Positions 53,837-62,064 of a stretch of 64,000 nucleotides of DNA are shown here, piece after piece. Made by a program: the position numbers and the translations under genes. Every line of letters begins with the position of its first letter. Position 1 is the first letter of the stretch. The stretch comes from Bacteroidota bacterium (lineage in GTDB: Bacteria; Bacteroidota; Bacteroidia; B-17B0; Aurantibacillaceae): contig JAAFIQ010000002.1 of assembly GCA_013298715.1 (NCBI GenBank), positions 310,001-374,000 on the forward strand, read 5' to 3'. The notes below the pieces were generated by a model. That model was not told the origin of the DNA. It made no database searches and saw only the letters and a list, made by a program, of their open reading frames with translations.

Positions 53837-55327
53837 ATGAAAAAAATCCTAACCCTCGTAGCACTCTTAATTGGGCTAAATGCAAATAGTCAACAACAAT
53901 GGAATGATGGTGATATTGCGCCAGATTTTACACTAAGCGATCAGTTTGGTGTGCAACATAATCTATACACACAACTAAATTCAGGTAAAGTTGTACTTTT
54001 AGATTTTTCCTTCCCCGCTTGTAAATACTGTTGGGATGATTGTGTAGAGGGGAATTTAAGTAATTTGAATTCAGCTTATGGTAAAGATGGCTCAAATCAA
54101 ATTAGGACCTACATGATTGATATTTTAGGAGGATATAGGTCTATTCCAAATATGAATGGTTACGATACAACCAATCAAAACATGTCGAGAGGAGATTTTA
54201 TGCACTATGCAAATTATCCTATCTTAAATCAAGGAGATGATTATGGCGATACAATGAAGGTTATTGGTGCACCAACCTATATGTTGGTTTGTCCCAATAA
54301 AAAAGCGTATTCAATTAACGATGCCATGTTGGTTTCGGAAGCACAAAATTTATGCAGTTGTACACTTACAAAAACGGTTAACAACCTCCGTATTTATCTT
54401 CCAGAGCTCACTACATGCGCTGGAATAAATCGAGTTAATGTTTTTGGAAATCTCATTAATACTGGAAGCAATAATATTACGAGCGCACGCATAAAATTAA
54501 TGCTAAATAATACCGTATTAAAATCACAAACAATTAACTATACTGGTACCAACAATACCCAAGCCACAATGAGCCTAGCAGAATTTAAGTTTGACAGTGT
54601 TTTGATTAATCAACCAATTGGGATCTATGGCAAAGGACCTTACAAGGTAATAGTAGATATGGTAAACGGAATTAATTTAACTACGCCATTCGAGAAAATA
54701 GTAAAAATTACAAGAACCCAAGCACTTACAAGTGCCAGCTCATTAAGTGTTCAACTCAGAACAGATGCATTTTCAACTCAAAATTCTTGGGTAATATACA
54801 ATTCAAAAGGTAACGTGGTTCATCAAAACCCGGCAATTACAAACAATAACACCATTACCACAGTTGTTTCTTTGGCTAATAATGAATGCTATACAATCCG
54901 ATTGAAGGATACAAAAGGTAATGGTATAGGAGTTGGAAGTTCTTTAAATTTTGGTTTTGTAAAAGTACTCACTCCTTCAAACACCATGCTGTGCAACCTT
55001 AAATACAGCGGCTTTAACTACGAGAATTTTGGGTATGATGTAATGTCTTCATTCCAAGTTGGAAGCCTTACATCCCTTTCAAATCTTGACGGTAATATCT
55101 TACCTAAACTTTCAATCTATCCAAATCCTACTAATGATAAGTTTAAGGTTGATTCAGAGCAAGAGTTAACCATAAACTTAATGGATGTAACTGGCAAAAA
55201 GGTTAAAGAATTTAGAAATGTGGATAAGACTAAATGGCTTGATATTTCTGATTTAGAGGCAGGTTGCTATTTTGCTGAAGTAAATGAAGGTGAAAATTTT
55301 CAACCTATTAAAATAATTAAAAAATAA
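53837..55327 (+). CDS. Secreted thioredoxin/redoxin-like protein with T9SS sorting domain
   Basis: A 496-residue protein with a signal peptide (MKKILTLVALLIGLNANSQ). Residues about 25-175 form an AhpC/TlpA-like redoxin domain: IAPDFTLSDQFGVQHNL, then DFSFPACKYCWDDC with a CxxC pair and a third Cys, and a cis-Pro-like GAPTYM. A beta-sandwich region (about 180-420) links to the type A sorting domain (LSIYPNPTNDKFKV, ending QPIKIIKK). It may carry out disulfide exchange or simply use the fold for binding outside the cell. The Omp28-like middle part is suggested but not certain. Confidence 0.82.
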   Translation: MKKILTLVALLIGLNANSQQQWNDGDIAPDFTLSDQFGVQHNLYTQLNSGKVVLLDFSFPACKYCWDDCVEGNLSNLNSAYGKDGSNQIRTYMIDILGGYRSIPNMNGYDTTNQNMSRGDFMHYANYPILNQGDDYGDTMKVIGAPTYMLVCPNKKAYSINDAMLVSEAQNLCSCTLTKTVNNLRIYLPELTTCAGINRVNVFGNLINTGSNNITSARIKLMLNNTVLKSQTINYTGTNNTQATMSLAEFKFDSVLINQPIGIYGKGPYKVIVDMVNGINLTTPFEKIVKITRTQALTSASSLSVQLRTDAFSTQNSWVIYNSKGNVVHQNPAITNNNTITTVVSLANNECYTIRLKDTKGNGIGVGSSLNFGFVKVLTPSNTMLCNLKYSGFNYENFGYDVMSSFQVGSLTSLSNLDGNILPKLSIYPNPTNDKFKVDSEQELTINLMDVTGKKVKEFRNVDKTKWLDISDLEAGCYFAEVNEGENFQPIKIIKK

Positions 55328-55432
55328 TTGTGTAAAAAATCTGTTTTCATTTCTGCACTGTAACTACCAAAAACAGTAAAAAAAATAGACCAATTTTGTT
55401 TTTATTTGTTATAATTTTAGGGTCTAATTTCA

Positions 55433-55486
55433 AAAAAAGGTGTTTTGCTAAAAGATATGATAATCTGATAGTAAAATGCCTTTTTT
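55433..55486. terminator. Long hairpin, probable terminator, in the 55328-55641 gap
   Basis: AAAAAAGGTGTTTT (55433-55446) pairs with AAAATGCCTTTTTT (55473-55486): 14 pairs including two G-T wobbles, 26-nt loop, with A and T tracts on the outer ends. It lies about 105 bp after the thioredoxin-like gene. The rest of this 314-bp gap is AT-rich with no gene seen. Confidence 0.45.
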
Positions 55487-55621
55487 AGTTTAAGTAAAAT
55501 GAAGCAGTAAACATAATTTTAAATTTTAGCATAATAAAGCCGGCTGCTCTTTGTATTATAACAAGATGCAGAATGAGTGTCTATCAATTATGGTAAAACT
55601 TCTATTTTAATAATTAAACTT

Positions 55622-55629
55622 TATATTTG
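55622..55629 (+). promoter_or_regulatory. -7 box (TATATTTG) of the tRNA-Arg gene
   Basis: A perfect match 12 bp before the first tRNA base, leaving a 5' leader of several nucleotides. Confidence 0.5.
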
Positions 55630-55641
55630 TAGCCTAATTTT

Positions 55642-55713
55642 GGTTTCATAGTTCAATGGATAGAATAGAAGTTTCCTAAACTTTTGATCCAGGTTCGATT
55701 CCTGGTGAGACCA
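55642..55713 (+). tRNA. tRNA-Arg (anticodon CCU)
   Basis: A cloverleaf folds fully. Acceptor GGTTTCA pairs with TGAGACC; D arm GTTC/GAAT; anticodon arm GAAGT-TTCCTAA-ACTTT with CCT at 55675-55677; T arm CCAGG-TTCGATT-CCTGG; discriminator A. The 3' CCA is not encoded. It reads AGG codons. It sits alone in the gap between the thioredoxin-like gene and the gene at 55782. Confidence 0.96.
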
Positions 55714-55781
55714 CACATTTTTGTCAATTTACTTTATTTGAAATTTTATAATTCTAAATTTATTTTAATAGTCAATTTTAC

Positions 55782-56303
55782 ATGATATCAAACAACAACA
55801 ACGACGATAACTTTTTAGAGCCAGACCCAATTGATCCTGAAAAATTATTTAATGAAGAAGAGTATTCTACCCTCATTGTTAATAGAGATGGTTTTAGTAA
55901 AAAACAAAATGATATTGCCGATTTGATTGAAACCCTTTTTGAGAAAAAATTAAGTAGGACTGAACAAGAAGATATTTTTGACGCACTTAAAGCTGCAAAC
56001 GCACAACAAATTTTAATTGATACAATTAAATCCTCGAAAAGTAACTATGAACAAACGGTTTTAACTCAAGCTTGCTGGGAATCAGGATTAGATTTTTCAG
56101 CTTACTTTTTATTTTTTGTTTCTTTAGCTTGCCAACCTGATGATTTATTGGGTATTGAGGCATTTTCAGTAATCGAAAATATTGAAACTAAAATTAATAA
56201 TGAATTAATAACTCAAGGAATAGCATTAGTATCAAACTCAAAAAGTGTAAGCACAATCATTAAAAACGATTTATTACACCATTTAGAAACAAGATTAACG
56301 TAA
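55782..56303 (+). CDS. Hypothetical protein upstream of NDH-2
   Basis: A 173-residue, mostly helical, acidic protein without signal peptide or clear membrane segment. The mid-part FSAYFLFFVSLACQP is hydrophobic but is probably a buried helix. No domain recognised. The stop shares a base with the start of the NADH dehydrogenase gene (TAATG), so the two are translationally coupled. A role with that enzyme is possible but only inferred from position. Confidence 0.7.
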   Translation: MISNNNNDDNFLEPDPIDPEKLFNEEEYSTLIVNRDGFSKKQNDIADLIETLFEKKLSRTEQEDIFDALKAANAQQILIDTIKSSKSNYEQTVLTQACWESGLDFSAYFLFFVSLACQPDDLLGIEAFSVIENIETKINNELITQGIALVSNSKSVSTIIKNDLLHHLETRLT

Positions 56304-57553
56304 TGAAGAAGGTTCTAATAATTGGTGCAGGTTTTGCAGGTCTACGTTTGGCGCGTAAGTTAAAAAATCAGCCATTTGATGTTTGGTTAATTGATAAAAA
56401 TAATTACTTCCAATTTCAACCTTTGTTTTATCAAGTGGCAACCTCTGGCCTAGAGCCAAGTTCCATTGCATTTCCACTACGTAAAGTTTTTCAAAAACAG
56501 AAAAATATTACAATCCGTTGCGCCGAGGTACTCTCAATTTCAACCGAAAAAAATAATATTAATACCACAGTTGGAGAAATTAATTACGACTACCTTGTAG
56601 TGGCAAACGGTGCTGGCACTAACTTTTTTGGGAATACCGAGATTGAGCAAAATGCTTACCCAATGAAATCGGTTAGTGAGGCATTGTACCTAAGAAATAA
56701 ATTGTTACAGAATATTGAGAATGCGTTAATTGTACAAAAAAATTTGCGCGCTCCTTATTTGAACGTTGTGCTTGTAGGTGCTGGCCCAACGGGTGTTGAG
56801 TTAAGTGGTGCAATAGCCGAAATGAAAAAAAATATTTTACCAAAAGATTATCCAGAAATTGATTTTTCGGTTATGAGTATTACTTTGGTGGAAGCAGCGC
56901 CTAAAACCCTTGCTGCCATGAGCGTTGAGGCGAGTGCAAAATCAGAAAAATATTTAAAAGATTTGGGAGTAACCGTGTTAACATCAACAAGTGTAACAAG
57001 TTATAATGGAGATGAAGTACTATTGTCTAACGGAAATAAAATTCAAACTAAAAATTTAATTTGGGCTGCAGGTGTTGTTGCAAATGGTTTAGAAGGCATA
57101 CCAAAAGAGAGTAGGGGAAGAGGCAATAGAATTGTAGTAGATGAATTTTGCAAAGTAAAATCGTACAATAACATTTTTGCAATAGGTGATGTTGCTTTGA
57201 TGAGTGTTAAGGATTATCCAAATGGCCATCCACAAGTTGCTACAGTAGCTAACGAACAAGCAGATAATGTAAAAATAAATTTATTACACTCTATAAATAA
57301 TAAACCACTTAAGCCATTTCAATACAGCAATAAAGGCAGTATGGCAACAGTTGGAAGGCATTTAGCAGTTGTAGATTTACCCTTTATTAAATTTCAAGGT
57401 TTCTTTGCATGGATGTTTTGGATGTTTTTACACTTAATGTTAATACTTGGGACAAAAAATAAACTCCTTGTTTTTATAAATTGGATGTGGAAATATTTTA
57501 CATTTGATCAAAGCTTACGATTAATAATTAAACCTTATCAACGAAAAAAATAA
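56303..57553 (+). CDS. ndh: Type II NADH dehydrogenase (NDH-2), FAD-dependent
   Basis: A 416-residue flavoprotein. Two Rossmann motifs are visible: FAD site IIGAGFAGLRLARKL near 6-20 and NADH site VLVGAGPTGVELSGAIAE near 157-174. The FAD-contacting block NNIFAIGDVA lies near 290-300. A hydrophobic/amphipathic C-terminal part (about 355-400; FAWMFWMFLHLMLILG) fits membrane attachment. It passes electrons from NADH to quinone without proton pumping. It overlaps the upstream gene by one base and is followed by the fumarylacetoacetase gene after 1 bp. Confidence 0.93.
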   Translation: MKKVLIIGAGFAGLRLARKLKNQPFDVWLIDKNNYFQFQPLFYQVATSGLEPSSIAFPLRKVFQKQKNITIRCAEVLSISTEKNNINTTVGEINYDYLVVANGAGTNFFGNTEIEQNAYPMKSVSEALYLRNKLLQNIENALIVQKNLRAPYLNVVLVGAGPTGVELSGAIAEMKKNILPKDYPEIDFSVMSITLVEAAPKTLAAMSVEASAKSEKYLKDLGVTVLTSTSVTSYNGDEVLLSNGNKIQTKNLIWAAGVVANGLEGIPKESRGRGNRIVVDEFCKVKSYNNIFAIGDVALMSVKDYPNGHPQVATVANEQADNVKINLLHSINNKPLKPFQYSNKGSMATVGRHLAVVDLPFIKFQGFFAWMFWMFLHLMLILGTKNKLLVFINWMWKYFTFDQSLRLIIKPYQRKK

Positions 57554-57554
57554 T

Positions 57555-58805
57555 ATGGTATCATCTTTAAACTCTTGGTTCACAATTCCTGAAGATTCTG
57601 ATTTTTCAATTTATAATTTGCCTTTCGGTATTTATAGTGATGAAAACGTGAAACACCACGTATGTTCTGCCATTGGCGATTATATAATTGATTTGTACGA
57701 GCTAGAAAGTGCAGATGTTTTTGACATTAACCGCTCCGTTTTTGATAAACAATTTTTAAATGATTTTATTGAATTGGGGAAACCGATTACAAATAAAGTG
57801 CGAGAAAAATTACAAAACTTATTATGCGATAGCAATTCTGTTTTAAAAACAAACGAATCCTTGTACAACCACGTGTTTAAAAAGCAAAGCGCGGTAAAAA
57901 TGCTGATGCCAGTAAAAGTAGGCGACTATACTGATTTTTATAGTAGTATAGACCATGCAACGAATGTTGGTACCATGTTTCGCGACCCAGCAAATGCATT
58001 ATTACCAAATTGGAAACACTTACCAGTAGGCTATCATGGAAGAGCTTCTAGTATTTGTGTAAGTGGCCATTCCTTTCACCGCCCTCAGGGTCAGCAAAAG
58101 CCTGCAGATGCCGATTTACCTGTTTATGGTTTAAGTAAATTATTGGACATAGAATTAGAAACTGCTTTTATAATTGGAAAATCGACCGAAATGGGTGATA
58201 GCATTACTACCGCTAATGCTCAAGAACATATTTTTGGAATGGTATTGTTTAATGATTGGAGTGCGCGCGACATTCAAACTTGGGAGTATGTTCCTTTAGG
58301 ACCATTTTTAGCAAAGAATTTTGCAAGTACTATTTCACCTTGGGTTGTAACCATTGAGGCGTTAGAACCCTTTAGGGTAAAGGGCTATGAACAAGAGCCA
58401 AAACTATTACCTTATTTGCAATATCAAGGAAATAAGAACATAGATATAAATTTAGAAGTTTACTTAACTCCACAAGGAGGAACAGAAAATAAAATTTGTA
58501 CTAGCAATTACAAGTACATGTATTACACCATGGAGCAGCAATTGGCGCATCACACTGTGAACGGCTGCAATGTAAATGTAGGAGATATGATGGCAAGTGG
58601 CACCATTAGCGGCCCGCAAGCACACGAGTATGGTAGTATGTTAGAATTAACTTGGAGAGGTACAAAGCCAATTAAACTGAACGATGGTACTGAACGCAAA
58701 TTTGTGAATGATAATGATACAATCACTATAAAAGGTTTTTGCCAAAAAGATGAAGTAAGAGTTGGCTTTGGTGAATGCACAGCGACATTATTACCAGCTA
58801 AATAG
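57555..58805 (+). CDS. fahA: Fumarylacetoacetase
   Basis: A 416-residue enzyme with an N-terminal SH3-like domain (1-115) and a C-terminal FAH catalytic domain. It splits fumarylacetoacetate to fumarate and acetoacetate, the last step of tyrosine/phenylalanine degradation. Visible are DFYSSIDHATNVGTMFRD (metal Asp and catalytic His region), YHGRASSI, the metal-binding ELETAFIIG, VLFNDWSARDIQTWEYVPLG and GTISGP. Length fits the family. Homogentisate dioxygenase is not adjacent in the window. It is last in a tight three-gene run (55782-58805). Confidence 0.95.
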   Translation: MVSSLNSWFTIPEDSDFSIYNLPFGIYSDENVKHHVCSAIGDYIIDLYELESADVFDINRSVFDKQFLNDFIELGKPITNKVREKLQNLLCDSNSVLKTNESLYNHVFKKQSAVKMLMPVKVGDYTDFYSSIDHATNVGTMFRDPANALLPNWKHLPVGYHGRASSICVSGHSFHRPQGQQKPADADLPVYGLSKLLDIELETAFIIGKSTEMGDSITTANAQEHIFGMVLFNDWSARDIQTWEYVPLGPFLAKNFASTISPWVVTIEALEPFRVKGYEQEPKLLPYLQYQGNKNIDINLEVYLTPQGGTENKICTSNYKYMYYTMEQQLAHHTVNGCNVNVGDMMASGTISGPQAHEYGSMLELTWRGTKPIKLNDGTERKFVNDNDTITIKGFCQKDEVRVGFGECTATLLPAK

Positions 58806-58853
58806 AGTTTGAATTTAAGAAGAGGCTATTATAGAGCGCTTTTTACTCATAAC

Positions 58854-59696
58854 TTATTGTTTATTAAAGTTTGTTTCTAAAAATTTAAAAATTATATCGA
58901 AATGCTTTAATGGTTCAGTGTGTTTACCATCAATTACTTTATGTTCATAGTTATAATTAAACTTATTCTGTCTTAATCTTTCTAACATCATTTCTGCCAT
59001 TACTGTTGATGGGCAAATTTCATCTTTGTTGGCTGACATGAATAAAATAGGCCCATTAATTTGTTCAATTTTAATGGATGCTTTTTGAACTGAACCTGTA
59101 TCTTTTAACATTGCTTCAAAAGCTCCTCGTAAATCGCGTTTCATTAGAAACGGAACCGACTCTTCGTTTACAGGAACAAATGGTAATTCTTTATTTTGAT
59201 AAGTCCAGCATGAGGTGGAAAAATGATTAGTATGCCCAGGAAAAACGGCATTGCTTCCAACAATACTTACCACACAGTTTATGTTTTTGTAATAGCTTCC
59301 AATAAGCAACGCTAAATCAGCGCCTCTTGAGCCCCCAACAAGTGCGATTTTTTTGCCGTTTATTTTTTTATTTTTTGTGGCAATTTCAATAGCATTATAA
59401 ACATCTTCAATTGCGATTTTATTAAGCGTATCTGGTGTACCCTTAGCCCCAAAATAACCAATCGCCAAAAATGCATATCCCTTATCAAGAAATTCATCTC
59501 TCGTTTTTTTCCAATAATCGCTTGACCATGCATTACCACCTTCAGAACCACCAAGGCCCACAACAATTGGTTGATTTTTTCCTTTACCTAGATATAAAAC
59601 ACTTTCGGTATTTATTGTTTGCAAAGTAATTTGAGAACCTGCGCTAATAGAAAAAAGAATGCTTAAAATTATAAATAGTTTATTATGGTTTTTCAT
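58854..59696 (-). CDS. Secreted alpha/beta hydrolase, BAAT / acyl-CoA thioester hydrolase C-terminal-like
   Basis: A 280-residue protein with a signal peptide (MKNHNKLFIILSILFSISAG, then SQ). The alpha/beta hydrolase fold is shown by VGLGGSEGGNAWSSDYW, nucleophile elbow GGSRGAD, acid-bearing MSANKDEICPS and a final His in GKHTEP. The BAAT C-terminal domain family resembles this order. Substrate is unknown; it acts in the periplasm or outside the cell. The start at 59696 is chosen for the signal peptide. It lies 65 bp downstream of the Crp/Fnr gene on the same strand, which may control it. Confidence 0.82.
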   Translation of the reverse strand: MKNHNKLFIILSILFSISAGSQITLQTINTESVLYLGKGKNQPIVVGLGGSEGGNAWSSDYWKKTRDEFLDKGYAFLAIGYFGAKGTPDTLNKIAIEDVYNAIEIATKNKKINGKKIALVGGSRGADLALLIGSYYKNINCVVSIVGSNAVFPGHTNHFSTSCWTYQNKELPFVPVNEESVPFLMKRDLRGAFEAMLKDTGSVQKASIKIEQINGPILFMSANKDEICPSTVMAEMMLERLRQNKFNYNYEHKVIDGKHTEPLKHFDIIFKFLETNFNKQ

Positions 59697-59761
59697 TTTA
59701 TTTTTTTGAGCTACAAAGGTCAATTATTATTTTTTAATTCTATTTGACCTATATCAAAAAA

Positions 59762-60343
59762 TTACTTTTCGGCTCTTATTCTGCTTAATGTTTCTTGAGT
59801 AATTCCTAAGTAAGAAGATACCATACCCAATGGAATGCGGTGAAAAATATCATGATATATTTCGCAAAAGTGTATGTATTTTTCTTTTGCTGTAGTAAAA
59901 CGCATAGATGTGATTCTTTCGAGGTAATGCCCAAATACTGTTCCCATTGAGAGTCGTGCATAACGTTCCATTTCTGGGAAGTTGTCGAATAGAAAAACAA
60001 GGTCTTTTACATTTAGAGAATAACATTCAGTTTCTTCAAGCGTATCAATAGAGTAAATATCCAATTTTTGCTGCATAAAGCTCCTTGGTGAGTTTACCCA
60101 CTCATTTTCGGCGCTGAAATACTCTGAAATTTCTTTACCATCTTTTATAAAATAAGTACGCATTAAACCCTTTCGAATAAAATAACTTTTAGAACATATA
60201 TTCTGTGCATTGTGAACTAATTCACCTTTCTTGAAAGTTGTTGGAATAATTCTGTTGGCAAGTTCACTTTTTAAAGTATCGCTTAGACGAATATACTTTT
60301 CAAAGTGTTGGAAAATTGACTTTGTATGTTTGTTTATTGACAA
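59762..60343 (-). CDS. Crp/Fnr-family transcriptional regulator
   Basis: A 193-residue protein with a cyclic-nucleotide-binding-like domain (about 1-125; FKKGELVHNAQNICSKSYFI, then YFSAENEWVNSPRSF) and a short C-terminal HTH (YLGITQETLSRIR, about 180-190). This is the common Bacteroidota type in which cAMP-binding residues are degenerate, so the ligand is unknown. The HTH sits at the very end, as usual for this subfamily. It probably regulates the neighbouring hydrolase gene or is autonomous. Confidence 0.88.
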   Translation of the reverse strand: MSINKHTKSIFQHFEKYIRLSDTLKSELANRIIPTTFKKGELVHNAQNICSKSYFIRKGLMRTYFIKDGKEISEYFSAENEWVNSPRSFMQQKLDIYSIDTLEETECYSLNVKDLVFLFDNFPEMERYARLSMGTVFGHYLERITSMRFTTAKEKYIHFCEIYHDIFHRIPLGMVSSYLGITQETLSRIRAEK

Positions 60344-60485
60344 ATTATTTTTTTGGCGATTGGATTAAATATACTTGCTTTTAAATAAAGGTAGTGTAAA
60401 GACCCCTCTAATTGAAATAGTTTGAAAAATATATAAAAAACGTTACTACCAATATAGTGTTGTTGTTTTTATGATTAAATCACTC

Positions 60486-60785
60486 TTAAAATCTAATAGA
60501 AAGTTGCAATTGTCCGCCGAAACCCAACTCAACAATTTTTTGAAGTGTGGAAATTCGAACTTCTTTAATGTTATTTTCAATTTTTGAAATGTAAGATTTT
60601 GTGGTACCACATTTTTCAGCAAGTTCATTTTGAGTTAATCCTCTTTCAATTCTTGCATCATGAATTAAAGCCCCTATTTTAAAGGTTTCATAACCTGCCT
60701 CTAACTTCTCACGTTTCGTAGTTCCTCGTTTACCGTAATGCAATTCTTTAAATTGCTCTAAGGTTTTAATGTTGTTTTTTTTCAT
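60486..60785 (-). CDS. higA: HigA-type antitoxin, XRE-family HTH
   Basis: A 99-residue protein with an HTH_3 domain (about 32-88; IHDARIERGLTQNELAEKCG, then TTKSYISKIENN). It overlaps the 3' end of the upstream toxin gene by 20 bp. It neutralises the toxin and is expected to bind the operator dyad at 61133-61164 and repress the pair. Toxin-first order is typical of higBA. Confidence 0.9.
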   Translation of the reverse strand: MKKNNIKTLEQFKELHYGKRGTTKREKLEAGYETFKIGALIHDARIERGLTQNELAEKCGTTKSYISKIENNIKEVRISTLQKIVELGFGGQLQLSIRF

Positions 60786-61122
60786 TGAAATATTCCTCCT
60801 TAATTTTAATTGCTTTTTCTAATTCTTGCTTTGGTGTTTTTTGAGTTTTCTTTTGAAATCCATTTGCCAAAACAACTAATTTACCTTCATCAAAAAAACA
60901 AAATATTCTATAAATATCACTTGCTAGCTGAACTCGTATTTCATATAAACTATTTATGGATTCAAGATGTTTTAAATATGTTTCTGGAATTCTATCAAGC
61001 TCCTCAATTAAGTCAAATGTCCAAATTATTTTATCTTGTACTTTTCGTTTTTGTTTAATAAAAAAGTTATTAAAATAGTCTTTATAAAATATTATAGTTC
61101 GTGTTTTTTGTTTTTTACCCAC
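60766..61122 (-). CDS. higB: HigB/Gp49-like RelE-superfamily toxin
   Basis: A 118-residue basic protein with the Gp49/HigB-like core: a helical N-half (IIWTFDLIEELDRIPETYL), the strand pair YEIRVQLASDIYRIFCFFDE and the final GFQKKTQKTPKQELEKAIKI. RelE-family toxins cleave mRNA on the ribosome. The frame starts at TTG 61128, but that codon lies in the TATATTTG promoter box; GTG 61122, 3 bp after the box, is the likely start, giving a leaderless mRNA. Confidence 0.9.
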   Translation of the reverse strand: MGKKQKTRTIIFYKDYFNNFFIKQKRKVQDKIIWTFDLIEELDRIPETYLKHLESINSLYEIRVQLASDIYRIFCFFDEGKLVVLANGFQKKTQKTPKQELEKAIKIKEEYFNEKKQH

Positions 61123-61125
61123 ACA

Positions 61126-61133
61126 CAAATATA
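61126..61133 (-). promoter_or_regulatory. -7 box (TATATTTG) of the higBA operon
   Basis: A perfect match on the minus strand, 3 bp before GTG 61122 and directly adjoining the operator dyad. Confidence 0.5.
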
Positions 61134-61164
61134 AATAAAGTTGTTCTAAAGTGCAACTTTATTT
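61133..61164. promoter_or_regulatory. Perfect 11-bp inverted repeat, probable HigA operator
   Basis: AAATAAAGTTG and CAACTTTATTT form a perfect 11-bp inverted repeat around a 10-bp spacer, directly upstream of the -7 box. Antitoxins of this family autoregulate by binding such dyads. Confidence 0.65.
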
Positions 61165-61182
61165 TGCATCAAAACTCAACAA

Positions 61183-61242
61183 GGTTGCTAACTAAACTCC
61201 AAAGCTTCCAGCTACGCCGTTTAGCAACCGTTGGCGACGGTT
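61183..61242. repeat. Structured inverted repeat between higBA and lipoprotein genes (attC-like?)
   Basis: GGTTGCTAACTAAAC (61183-61197) pairs with GTTTAGCAACC (61219-61229), leaving extra unpaired bases in one arm. A second hairpin AACCG...CGGTT (61226-61242) follows. GC content is higher than in the surroundings. The outer core GTTATAT on the minus strand (61263-61257) is next to it. The imperfect hairpin with an unpaired-base asymmetry recalls integron attC sites, but no integrase is in the window. Confidence 0.4.
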
Positions 61243-61349
61243 TCGTTACCCCGGTCATATAACAACTTTTCTTTTCTGTATCCATTTTTTATTTTCATTT
61301 TATAGCTATTAAAAATTTTAAGTAAAGACAAACTGAATAATCTCTTTGC

Positions 61350-61772
61350 TCATTTAATTTCGCCTTTATCAATCTCTAAAATATAGGTAGCCCTACCTTT
61401 TAAACAACCTTTTTTACTTGTTAAACCTTCTTTTAATTCCAATATTTCTTTCCAGTTTTTCATATCAAATGGATTTATGTTGAAATTACCCTCAACTGGG
61501 ATTATTTGCAAAGTGTCAAAAAAAGTATTGATTAATGAGTCTTTTAAACTTAGATCAAAACAGTCAAAGCTTGATTCAAATTTTGTGATAGTTTCATTTG
61601 TATGAATTGTATTTATCTCAGAATGACCATTACATTTTTTGCAATGACTTTTTAATGCAAATTTATGTTTTGTGTTATTGATAAATTTAAAATCATACAA
61701 TACTGGTGCTGGTTCTACTACGCAGCAAGTAAAAAAAATAACCATGATTATGTAAAGAAATAGCTTTACCAA
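61350..61772 (-). CDS. Small lipoprotein of unknown function
   Basis: A 140-residue protein with a lipoprotein-like signal (IIMVIFFTCC, Cys16 or Cys17). The mature part contains HCKKCNGH and other Cys residues (CFD, GCLKG) and no domain I recognise. It shares strand with, and lies between, the small lipoprotein at 61825 and the higBA operon, in a patch of short accessory genes. Confidence 0.6.
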   Translation of the reverse strand: MVKLFLYIIMVIFFTCCVVEPAPVLYDFKFINNTKHKFALKSHCKKCNGHSEINTIHTNETITKFESSFDCFDLSLKDSLINTFFDTLQIIPVEGNFNINPFDMKNWKEILELKEGLTSKKGCLKGRATYILEIDKGEIK

Positions 61773-61824
61773 TTTAATTTGTATTTGGATTTAGCTTACT
61801 TAGTAAACTAGAGTTAACTAAAAT

Positions 61825-62025
61825 CTAATTCACTATATAACATTTCTGTTCATTGAATGGATTTTGTTTATTCGAACATTTCTTTTGAGCATCTATTTTC
61901 GAATTTGCTTTCACTGAAAAAGCATCACAACTTCTAGGGTCAGGGCAATAGCAATCGTATTCTTTATGGCAAGCAAATGCAAGTATTATGAACAAAATAA
62001 ATATAGAAAAAGAAATTAATTTCAT
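61825..62025 (-). CDS. Very small Cys-rich lipoprotein
   Basis: A 66-residue protein: lipoprotein signal (lipobox LAFAC, Cys19), then about 47 mature residues with six further Cys (ECD-like CYCPDPRSC, then KKCS and KCYIVN), suggesting a disulfide-stabilised mini-domain at the cell surface. No family recognised. It is in line with the neighbouring lipoprotein gene on the same strand, 52 bp upstream of it, and 39 bp from the secA stop. Confidence 0.55.
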   Translation of the reverse strand: MKLISFSIFILFIILAFACHKEYDCYCPDPRSCDAFSVKANSKIDAQKKCSNKQNPFNEQKCYIVN

Positions 62026-62064
62026 CTTTTTTAATTACACAAAACAATAATTTTATTCTGCAAC

